Shown here: positions 1 to 5,983 of the stretch, piece by piece
Position numbering within the stretch: position 1 is the stretch's first letter
Layout: each line of letters begins with the position of its first letter
From: Methyloprofundus sp.
GTDB lineage: Bacteria; Pseudomonadota; Gammaproteobacteria; Methylococcales; Methylomonadaceae
Direction of reading: 5' to 3'
Assembly (NCBI GenBank): GCA_030619185.1
Contig: JAUXBW010000105.1
Location: 1 to 8,006, forward strand
Length of the DNA stretch: 8,006 nucleotides
Position numbers and translations under genes: made by a program
Notes under the pieces: model-generated
Database searches by the model: none
Seen by the model: the letters and a program-made list of their open reading frames with translations, nothing else
Told to the model about the DNA's origin: nothing

Positions 1-11
1 AATAAAAACAA

Positions 12-34
12 AGCCACGCCCATAGGACGTGGTT
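12..34. repeat. Small palindrome A (covaries with palindrome B at 246-268)
   Basis: The arms CCACG (14-18) and CGTGG (28-32) form a stem. Inside it are a C/A mismatch (19 and 27), two further pairs (CC 20-21 with GG 25-26) and a three-base loop ATA. An outer A-T and a G-T pair can extend it. The hairpin at 246-268 has the same architecture, including the same C/A mismatch, but its stem is CCCCG/CGGGG, so one pair has changed on both sides. That compensation suggests selection for the fold. Paired, similar subterminal palindromes are typical of IS200/IS605-family ends and their non-autonomous derivatives, but no transposase is visible here, so the assignment is inference. Confidence 0.45.
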
Positions 35-40
35 GTAAAT

Positions 41-60
41 AGACCCTATAAGGGTCTTTT
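41..60 (+). terminator. Intrinsic terminator of a gene left of the window
   Basis: A perfect 7-base-pair stem (AGACCCT at 41-47 with AGGGTCT at 51-57) closes over ATA, or over five bases if the last pair opens. It runs straight into a four-T tract (57-60). This is a compact Rho-independent terminator for plus-strand transcription entering from the left. The T tract is short and no upstream gene is in view, so strength and target are unknown. Confidence 0.55.
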
Positions 61-379
61 GTCCTGAGTATGCAGAAAGTTATTTACTATAAATCAACTT
101 CCTGCTTTATCTCTACTAAAAACATAGTGGATAGAATTGCCCAGTGTAAAAGTAATTTCATTATTATCTGCCTAAAATTCATTCTTTTAATCAGATATTA
201 TTGATTAACAATGAAAAGAAAGAGCATTTACGCAAAGCTATTTTTACCCCCGCCCAAAGGACGGGGTTATCTAAGTTCTAATATATTAAAAACCACTTGT
301 TGCTCCCTATAGCTATACGTCTCATAGTTTTCAATATCGGCTTTAAACAAAGCAGACGCATTAATATTTAATGAATGAC
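61..379. other. Gene-free AT-rich stretch upstream of pilB
   Basis: Apart from palindrome B (246-268), nothing in this stretch supports a gene. The frames are short and broken; the best ATG frame, from 70, gives only about 44 residues, has no ribosome-binding site and resembles nothing I recognise. In Pseudomonas-like genomes the pilin gene pilA sits next to pilB, often divergent, but no prepilin-like N-terminus (Gly/Phe cleavage site followed by a hydrophobic stretch) is seen here on either strand. Confidence 0.5.
246..268. repeat. Small palindrome B (covaries with palindrome A at 12-34)
   Basis: The arms CCCCG (248-252) and CGGGG (262-266) enclose a C/A mismatch (253 and 261), two pairs (CC 254-255 with GG 259-260) and the loop AAA. 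The core GCCCAWAGGACG is shared with palindrome A in the same orientation, while one outer stem pair is A-T in A and C-G in B. The outer edges of the two palindromes are about 255 bases apart, which would suit the two ends of a small non-autonomous IS200/IS605-like element. That reading is inference. Confidence 0.45.
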
Positions 380-408
380 TTGGCTAACGCTTAAGTTTCA
401 TCTATATT
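380..408 (+). promoter_or_regulatory. Candidate sigma70-type promoter for pilBC
   Basis: The hexamer TTGGCT (380-385, 4 of 6 matches to TTGACA) is separated by 17 bases from TATATT (403-408, 5 of 6 matches to TATAAT). Transcription would start near 415, giving an untranslated leader of roughly 30 bases before the pilB ATG at 446. Such matches occur by chance in AT-rich DNA, so this is only a candidate. I did not see a convincing sigma54 GG-N10-GC element. Confidence 0.35.
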
Positions 409-445
409 TACTTATTGGTACACGCAAAATAACTATAATCAATTT

Positions 446-2155
446 ATGGTAGTCAACTCAACAGAAATACAATTTAGTGGCGTACTAAAATGTATCGTTA
501 AAGAAGGCTTACTCACTGAGGCTGAAGCTGAAGCTCATAATAAGGAAGCGCAGAAAAGCAAAATGCCCCTTATCAGCTATTTGGTGAATAACAAGCATAT
601 TGATGCGCAAGTCGTTGCCAGACATGTTGCTTTTGAGTTTGGCGTTCCTTTCTTTGATTTATCTGCAATAGATAAATCTATCTTGCCTTATGGCCTGGTC
701 AGTGAAAGGCTTATTCGCCAGCATCATGCCCTGCCACTGCTGCAAAGAGGTAACCGGTTATTTATTGCTCTATCAGACCCAACTAATATCCAGGCTCTGG
801 ATGATATTAAATTCCACACCCGCTTAAATACTGAAACCATTCTGGTCGAAGAAGATAAACTGACAAGATCTATTGAGTCATTTATTGATGCTGCCGACAC
901 CACAATGAGAGAGTTAATAGACTCTGACCTTGAAAATATCATTCTTACCGATGGAGATGAACAGGCAAAAGAAGAAGATACTAGCGAAATTGATGATGCT
1001 CCCATCGTGCGCTTTGTTAATAAAGTATTTCTGGATGCTATTAAAAAAGGCGCATCCGATATTCACTTTGAGCCTTATGAAAAAAGCTTCCGTATTCGCT
1101 ACAGAAGCGACAGCATGTTATACCAAATATCCAGCCCTCCTCCGCTCATAGCGAATCGCATTATTTCACGTATTAAAGTGATGGCTAAAATGGACATTGC
1201 GGAACGTCGCGTTCCTCAGGATGGGCGTATAAAAATGAAAATCTCAAGGAATAGATCCATTGATTTTCGTGTCAGTACCTGCCCCACCCTGTTTGGGGAA
1301 AAAGTGGTTCTGCGTATTTTGGATCCCACTAGTGCTGAAATGGGTATAGAACAACTCGGCTTTGAACCCGAACAAAAAAAACTGTTTTTGAATGCCATAC
1401 AGAAGCCTTATGGCATGATATTGGTAACAGGGCCTACCGGAAGTGGTAAAACTGTTACATTGTACACAGGCCTACATATTCTTAACACACTGGAACGCAA
1501 TATTTCAACCGCTGAAGACCCTGTGGAGATTACAGTAGATGGTATTAACCAGGTTAATATGAATATTAAAGCCGGCTTGACTTTTCCTATTGCCTTAAGA
1601 GCCTTCTTGCGCCAGGATCCTGACATTATCATGGTCGGGGAGATTCGTGACCTTGAAACAGCAGATATTGCCATAAAAGCCGCACAGACAGGGCATTTGG
1701 TATTATCCACATTACACACCAATGACGCACCACAGACTCTGAATCGCCTATTACAGATGGGAGTTCCCGCTTTCAATATCGTCTCTTCGATATTATTAAT
1801 CATGGCGCAAAGACTGGCACGGCGCTTATGCGAAAAATGCAAAACAGATGCCAAATATCCTGCCCAGGTTTTATTGGATGCTGGCTTTAAAAAACCAGAA
1901 GTGGGTACCTTTACAGCCTATACAGCAGTAGGCTGTGAATCTTGTAATGGAGGCTATAAAGGCCGTGTAGGTATCTATCAAGTCATGCCCATTAGTGAAC
2001 AAATGCGCACCCACATTTTAGAAGGGAAAAATGCCATCCGGCTTGCCGAACAGGCAGCATCGGAAGGCGTGAATGACTTACGCCGCTCAGGCCTATTAAA
2101 AGTCATGCAAGGCATCACTTCTATTGAAGAAATCGATCGAGTTACAAGAGAATAA
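446..2155 (+). CDS. pilB: Type IV pilus assembly ATPase PilB
   Basis: Cytoplasmic hexameric secretion ATPase (GspE/PilB family) that powers addition of pilin subunits during type IV pilus extension, acting on the membrane platform PilC. The 569-residue length is normal for PilB. Residues 10-150 form the N-terminal MshEN-type domain. The core follows: the RYRSDSML region near 218, Walker A GPTGSGKT (329-336), the acidic box ISTAEDPVE (353-361), Walker B-region DPDIIMVGEIRD (391-402) and the His box TGHLVLSTLHTNDA (415-428). Cys462, Cys465, Cys497 and Cys500 make the usual CxxC/CxxC zinc site. The start at 446 fits the family N-terminus, although no clear Shine-Dalgarno precedes it. pilC begins 2 bases after the stop, so the two are co-transcribed and probably translationally coupled. 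One oddity is Ser in place of the common Gly after Asp222. Confidence 0.97.
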   Translation: MVVNSTEIQFSGVLKCIVKEGLLTEAEAEAHNKEAQKSKMPLISYLVNNKHIDAQVVARHVAFEFGVPFFDLSAIDKSILPYGLVSERLIRQHHALPLLQRGNRLFIALSDPTNIQALDDIKFHTRLNTETILVEEDKLTRSIESFIDAADTTMRELIDSDLENIILTDGDEQAKEEDTSEIDDAPIVRFVNKVFLDAIKKGASDIHFEPYEKSFRIRYRSDSMLYQISSPPPLIANRIISRIKVMAKMDIAERRVPQDGRIKMKISRNRSIDFRVSTCPTLFGEKVVLRILDPTSAEMGIEQLGFEPEQKKLFLNAIQKPYGMILVTGPTGSGKTVTLYTGLHILNTLERNISTAEDPVEITVDGINQVNMNIKAGLTFPIALRAFLRQDPDIIMVGEIRDLETADIAIKAAQTGHLVLSTLHTNDAPQTLNRLLQMGVPAFNIVSSILLIMAQRLARRLCEKCKTDAKYPAQVLLDAGFKKPEVGTFTAYTAVGCESCNGGYKGRVGIYQVMPISEQMRTHILEGKNAIRLAEQAASEGVNDLRRSGLLKVMQGITSIEEIDRVTRE

Positions 2156-2157
2156 AT

Positions 2158-3378
2158 ATGGCAGAAAATATTGATCAAATAGACTTCACATGGAAAGGCA
2201 AGGATAAAAGTGGCAAAGTTATTAAAGGCGAAATACAGGCCATTAATGAAACAATTGCACGCGCGGAATTACGCCGCCAAGGTACCCGCATTATCGGGAT
2301 TAAGAAAAAGCCCAAGCCACTTTTTTCCAAGGCCAAATCTTCAATTTCAGCTAAAGATATAGCTGTGTTTTCCAGACAGCTGGCAACCATGCTGGAGTCA
2401 GGTATCCCCTTGGTACAGTCTTTTGATATTATTGGCAAAGGCAATGAAAACCCTGCCATGGCTGAATTATTATTCGGCATTAAAACAGATATTGAAGAAG
2501 GTGATACCTTAGCCCAGGCACTTAGAAAGCGGCCTATCTACTTTGACGAACTCTATTGTAATCTAGTAGAAGCGGGTGAGCATGCTGGGATACTGGAAAG
2601 CCTACTGGATAAAATTGCGACCTATAAAGAAAAGGTCGAAACCATCAAGTCAAAAATAAAAAAGGCTTTGACTTACCCCATTGCGGTTATTGTTGTCGCT
2701 TTTATCGTGACTGCAATTATGCTGATTTTTGTAGTGCCTGTATTTAAAGATTTATTTGACAGTTTTGGTGCTGATTTACCTAGCTTTACTTTATGGGTCA
2801 TGGGCATTTCTGACTGGATGGTAGCCTACTGGTATTATCTGGTCGGTTTCGTTGTTGCGTTAGTTTACACCTTTATGTATTTCAAAAAACGCTCCCATGC
2901 CTTTAATTACTTTCTTGATCGTACCCTACTCAAGCTTCCCATTATCGGTATGCTGCTACATAAATCTGCCATTGCACGCTTTGCAAGAACCTTAGCGACC
3001 ATGTCAGCCGCAGGCGTTCCACTGGTAGATGCATTAGAATCAGTTGCTGGAGCAACGGGGAATATTGTTTACTATAATGCCGTGATGCAAATGCGTGAAA
3101 GTGTTACCACCGGGGAAAGCTTACAAAACGCAATGACTCAGACGCATTTATTCCCGCATATGGTCATCCAGATGCTTGCTATAGGCGAAGAATCTGGATC
3201 CATTGATAAAATGCTCAATAAAGTCGCTGATTTTTATGAAGAAGAAGTAGATAATCTGGTAGATAACCTAAGTAGTTTAATGGAGCCATTTATCATGGTT
3301 ATCCTGGGTATTCTAGTCGGTGGTTTAATCGTTGCCATGTATTTGCCCATCTTCAAATTGGGTGCAGCGATTGGTTAA
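2158..3378 (+). CDS. pilC: Type IV pilus inner-membrane platform protein PilC
   Basis: Polytopic inner-membrane protein of the GspF/PilC family and the platform on which PilB drives pilus assembly (and PilT disassembly, in species that have it). It has 406 residues, the normal length. A short soluble N-terminus (TWKGKDKSGKVIKGE, 11-25) is followed by two repeated T2SSF domains, about 68-191 and 271-393. Both carry the FxRxLATMxxxGxPL-type signature (FSRQLATMLESGIPL at 71-85, FARTLATMSAAGVPL at 275-289), and the GEESGSID motif lies at 343-350. Hydrophobic segments at about 172-194, 221-241 and 374-396 are the expected membrane helices. AAGAG (2146-2150) lies 7 bases before the ATG and can serve as the ribosome-binding site. 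The gene ends before a repeat-rich gap, so pilD may have its own promoter. Confidence 0.97.
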   Translation: MAENIDQIDFTWKGKDKSGKVIKGEIQAINETIARAELRRQGTRIIGIKKKPKPLFSKAKSSISAKDIAVFSRQLATMLESGIPLVQSFDIIGKGNENPAMAELLFGIKTDIEEGDTLAQALRKRPIYFDELYCNLVEAGEHAGILESLLDKIATYKEKVETIKSKIKKALTYPIAVIVVAFIVTAIMLIFVVPVFKDLFDSFGADLPSFTLWVMGISDWMVAYWYYLVGFVVALVYTFMYFKKRSHAFNYFLDRTLLKLPIIGMLLHKSAIARFARTLATMSAAGVPLVDALESVAGATGNIVYYNAVMQMRESVTTGESLQNAMTQTHLFPHMVIQMLAIGEESGSIDKMLNKVADFYEEEVDNLVDNLSSLMEPFIMVILGILVGGLIVAMYLPIFKLGAAIG

Positions 3379-3385
3379 AGTCTGA

Positions 3386-3429
3386 GGGGAAACTAATATT
3401 CGCTATTCCCCCGCCCTTTCATCGGGAAT
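3386..3429. other. Mutually exclusive stems after pilC
   Basis: GGGGAA (3386-3391) can pair with TTCCCC (3406-3411), while the overlapping ATTCCC (3405-3410) can pair with GGGAAT (3424-3429). The two stems share the middle arm, so only one can form at a time. No T tract follows, so this is not an ordinary intrinsic terminator. It may be an mRNA 3'-end structure or chance. Confidence 0.2.
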
Positions 3430-3480
3430 CCATCGTTGACCAGGGATATTGCTCAATGCACTTTTACATCATTAATAGGG

Positions 3481-3508
3481 GGCGCAGGTCTTTAGCCTGC
3501 ATTTTATA
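3481..3508. repeat. REP-like hairpin or weak terminator in the pilC-pilD gap
   Basis: GCAGG (3484-3488) and CCTGC (3496-3500) form a five-pair GC stem over a seven-base loop TCTTTAG, followed by ATTTTATA. The T-rich tail makes it a possible weak terminator for pilBC. The GCAGG-(CT)TTTAG-CCTGC pattern also resembles intergenic REP-type palindromes dispersed in some proteobacteria. The sequence alone does not decide between these. Confidence 0.35.
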
Positions 3509-3540
3509 ATACCCAAAAGTTTGATGAGCTAAATATACGC

Positions 3541-3609
3541 TACATAAAACTCGCAGAGGCAAGGAAGTAACTTGAGCCCTGTTTTCCTACATTCTGCGAG
3601 TTTTGTATA
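3541..3609. repeat. 17-base imperfect inverted repeat, 69 bases overall
   Basis: The left arm (3541-3557) and right arm (3593-3609) match at 15 of 17 positions. A perfect 12-base core, AAAACTCGCAGA, pairs with TCTGCGAGTTTT. The 35-base interior holds a smaller possible stem (AGGAA with TTCCT). Because the stem starts with AAAA and ends with TTTT, it could act as a long-loop bidirectional terminator. It could also be a MITE-like palindrome or the structured leader of pilD, whose ATG lies 28 bases downstream. Confidence 0.5.
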
Positions 3610-3637
3610 GGCTAAGCTTTAGTCACAAACATAATTT

Positions 3638-4546
3638 ATGTTTCATACATTAACCCACTTACACAGCGCTATGTCACCTTATTCTCTGGTTTTAAATTCA
3701 CCCGCTATACTATGCCCTATTGTTGGCATTATAGGTTTAATGATTGGCAGCTTTCTCAATGTCGTCATCTACCGCCTGCCCATAATGATGCAACGGGGCT
3801 GGAAACAAGAATGCCAGGAATTTCTTGAACTTCCTGATAGCAACCAGCCTGAGGATACTTTTAATCTTGCCTTGCCTGATTCCCATTGCCCATCATGTAA
3901 CGCGGAAATAAAGTGGTACCAAAACATCCCCGTACTGAGCTATTTGTTATTACAAGGCAAGTGTGCTCATTGCCATACGCACATCTCTCTACGCTACCCC
4001 TTTGTCGAAGCACTCACAGGTCTATTATCTATTATTGTTGCCTACCAGCTTGGCGGTCAAATTGAAACCCTGTTTGCCCTGCTTCTTACCTGGACACTCA
4101 TTGCATTAAGTGGCATTGATTTTGATCATCAATTACTACCCGACAATATAATCCTGCCCATGTTATGGCTAGGCCTTTTTTTAAGTCTGTTTACTGTTTT
4201 TACTGACCCTGTCTCCAGTATCATCGGTGCAATAGCGGGCTATTTATTCTTATGGACCATTTACCAGTTATTTAAACTACTGACCGGTAAGGAAGGCATG
4301 GGTTATGGTGATTTTAAATTACTCGCCTTATTGGGTGCCTGGCTAGGCTGGCAATACCTACCCTTAATCATACTGCTATCTTCTTTAGTCGGAGCTCTTA
4401 TTGGTACCTCAATGATTATTTTCATAAAACAAGATAAAAATATGCCTATTCCTTTTGGCCCCTATCTCGCTATTGCAGGCTGGATCGCTTTGTTATGGGG
4501 TGATCAACTCAACACGCTGTACCTAACAAAATCTGGTCTGTTATAA
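3638..4546 (+). CDS. pilD: Type IV prepilin peptidase / N-methyltransferase PilD
   Basis: Inner-membrane bifunctional enzyme (peptidase family A24) that cleaves the leader of type IV prepilins and pseudopilins after Gly and N-methylates the new first residue. It has 302 residues, slightly long. The N-terminal methylase region has GSFLNVVIYRLP (37-48) and the zinc tetrad Cys84, Cys87, Cys109, Cys112 followed by SLRYPFVEALTG (117-128). The peptidase half has the two catalytic aspartates expected of the aspartic GxGD type: one in GIDFDHQLLPD (Asp161 or Asp163) and Asp225 in GYGDFK. Several hydrophobic segments follow. The start is uncertain: Met12 (3671) better matches the usual short PilD N-terminus and neither ATG has a clear Shine-Dalgarno. 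It is 259 bases from pilC and 9 bases from coaE. Confidence 0.96.
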   Translation: MFHTLTHLHSAMSPYSLVLNSPAILCPIVGIIGLMIGSFLNVVIYRLPIMMQRGWKQECQEFLELPDSNQPEDTFNLALPDSHCPSCNAEIKWYQNIPVLSYLLLQGKCAHCHTHISLRYPFVEALTGLLSIIVAYQLGGQIETLFALLLTWTLIALSGIDFDHQLLPDNIILPMLWLGLFLSLFTVFTDPVSSIIGAIAGYLFLWTIYQLFKLLTGKEGMGYGDFKLLALLGAWLGWQYLPLIILLSSLVGALIGTSMIIFIKQDKNMPIPFGPYLAIAGWIALLWGDQLNTLYLTKSGLL

Positions 4547-4555
4547 GCATTTTCC

Positions 4556-5149
4556 ATGTATAAAATAGGTCTTACAGGCGGCATAGGCTGTGGTAAATCA
4601 GTAGTATCTGACTTATTTAAACAGCACACTACACCGGTCATTGATGCGGATGAAATCGCGCGTGCACTCGTCGCCCCCGGAGAAAAAGCATTAAGTCAGA
4701 TCCAGGCCAGTTTCGGTGCACATATGCTCAACGACGACGGTAGTTTGAACAGGAATCAACTACGTGATTGTGTGTTTCAGAACACAGAAAAGAAACACCT
4801 ACTTGAAAGTATTTTGCACCCTTTGGTCTATGCAGAAATCAACCAGCAACTAAGCCAGATAACTAGCCCTTATGCCATTATTTCTATTCCACTGTTGATA
4901 GAAACAAAAATGCAATCGCTGGTTGATCATATTTTAGTCATTGACTGTCCTATGGAAATGCAAGTTAATAGAGTAAAATTAAGAGATAATCTCAGCGATG
5001 CCCAAATTGTCGCCATTATTAACAGCCAAGTGAGTAGGTCTGAGCGTTTAACAGAGGCCGACAGTATTATTGATAACACACAAGACATGCCTTACCTAAG
5101 CCGGCAAGTTAACACCTTACACCAGCTATTTATAAAACAAGCACAGTGA
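4556..5149 (+). CDS. coaE: Dephospho-CoA kinase CoaE
   Basis: Cytosolic kinase that phosphorylates the 3'-hydroxyl of the ribose of dephospho-CoA with ATP, the last step of coenzyme A synthesis. It has 197 residues, typical of the family. The P-loop GGIGCGKS is at 8-15, the substrate-side VIDADEIAR at 28-36 and the IPLLIET motif at 111-117. VIDCPMEMQVNRVKLRD (128-144) is the lid region, and RSERLTEADSIIDN (161-174) is the C-terminal signature. It starts 9 bases after pilD, with only a weak ribosome-binding site, and its stop overlaps the zapD start by 4 bases (GTGA, 5146-5149). Linkage of pilD, coaE and zapD is common in gammaproteobacteria and does not imply a pilus role. Confidence 0.96.
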   Translation: MYKIGLTGGIGCGKSVVSDLFKQHTTPVIDADEIARALVAPGEKALSQIQASFGAHMLNDDGSLNRNQLRDCVFQNTEKKHLLESILHPLVYAEINQQLSQITSPYAIISIPLLIETKMQSLVDHILVIDCPMEMQVNRVKLRDNLSDAQIVAIINSQVSRSERLTEADSIIDNTQDMPYLSRQVNTLHQLFIKQAQ

Positions 5150-5919
5150 CTACTGAATACATTAGCTACGAATTCCCTCTAAATGAACGCATGCGCGTAT
5201 TCATACGCCTGGAACAGCTTTTTTTACAACTAGACCACTTTCTCAATGGTTCCAACATATGGGACAAACGAGCTACTGTCAGTACACTTGTCGATATTTT
5301 ACAAGTTTTTAGTCGCCATGACTTAAAAGCAGAAACGCTTAAAGAATTAGAGCGCCACTCAAATAGACTGAATCAATTATCCAGCCACGAAGGCGTTGAT
5401 ACTAAAAGGCTACGTAAAATTCTGGATGATTTGAATGCAACCAGCAAAATACTCTATGCAACCAATGGAAAAATTGATTTATCCAGCATGAACAGTGATT
5501 TATTTCAAACGATTAGCCAGCGCAGTACTATTCCTGGAGGCACTTGCTCGTTTGATCTCCCCTCCTATCACTTCTGGCTGGAGCAAAACCAGGAACTGCA
5601 GGATGAAGATTTACACAAGTGGATAAGCCTGTTTTCCCCCATTCGCACCGCAGTCGACTTAATTCTTAATTTTATTCGTTTAAGTGGTGCAGCAACGGAA
5701 GAAACAGCACATATGGGTTTTTATCAGGCAACACTAGACCAGACGCAACCCTACCAGATACTTATTATCAAACTATTAAGAACCACCCCTTATTTTGTCG
5801 AAATCAGTGGTGGAAAACACCGATTTACTGCACGCTTTATGCACTCCTCATCGGGTAATATCAGACCCAAGCAGGCTGATACAGATGTCAACTTCCAGCT
5901 TAGCTACTGTATTTTTTAA
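5146..5919 (+). CDS. zapD: Cell division protein ZapD (FtsZ-associated, YacF/DUF1342)
   Basis: Cytosolic protein that binds the C-terminal tail of FtsZ and cross-links its filaments, supporting Z-ring assembly. It has 257 residues, close to the roughly 250 of E. coli ZapD. Family signatures are YEFPLNERMRVFIRLEQLF (8-26) in the helical N-terminal part and TIPGGTCSFDLPSYHFWLE, starting near residue 128, leading into the C-terminal part. The start is a GTG overlapping the coaE stop, giving translational coupling; the family alignment begins only a few residues later, which supports it. The protein appears complete, ending FQLSYCIF, so the rearrangement just downstream spared it. Low-level gene products upstream in the run share the transcript. 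Confidence 0.95.
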   Translation: MTTEYISYEFPLNERMRVFIRLEQLFLQLDHFLNGSNIWDKRATVSTLVDILQVFSRHDLKAETLKELERHSNRLNQLSSHEGVDTKRLRKILDDLNATSKILYATNGKIDLSSMNSDLFQTISQRSTIPGGTCSFDLPSYHFWLEQNQELQDEDLHKWISLFSPIRTAVDLILNFIRLSGAATEETAHMGFYQATLDQTQPYQILIIKLLRTTPYFVEISGGKHRFTARFMHSSSGNIRPKQADTDVNFQLSYCIF

Positions 5920-5935
5920 TAGCCGTTGCACCAAA

Positions 5936-5983
5936 ATGACCAAGTCGGCTGAGCCCTTGAAATGTCCGATTATAAGACCTTAG
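5936..5983 (+). pseudogene. yacG: 5' remnant of yacG (gyrase inhibitor / zinc protein), truncated
   Basis: Seventeen bases after zapD an ATG opens a frame reading MTKSAEPLKCPIIRP, then TAG. YacG proteins are about 60 residues, usually follow zapD, and begin with a short variable stretch and then KCPxCGK, the first of two zinc-binding Cys pairs. Here the match runs to LKCP (5957-5968) and stops; the expected xCGK and the later FCSxRC motif are absent. The stop codon of the opposite-strand hydrolase gene begins at 5972-5970, right at the break. I infer that foreign DNA joined yacG at about 5969. The remnant cannot encode a functional YacG. No 3' part of yacG is visible in the window. Confidence 0.55.

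Noticed and set aside
70..204. Small ATG frame of about 44 residues in the leader region
   Set aside because: No ribosome-binding site, no similarity I recognise, and composition typical of AT-rich non-coding DNA.
1..268. CRISPR-like repeat pair
   Set aside because: Only two related palindromes about 230 bases apart with differing stems and no regular spacers, so not a CRISPR array.
1408..1854. Minus-strand frame of 148 residues within pilB
   Set aside because: It lies opposite the Walker A to His-box region of PilB, has no recognisable family features, and is explained as an antisense shadow.
5795..5983. Plus-strand frame of 62 residues overlapping the zapD end
   Set aside because: Its first part is out of frame inside zapD; only the last 16 codons, starting with the ATG at 5936, are meaningful, as the yacG remnant.
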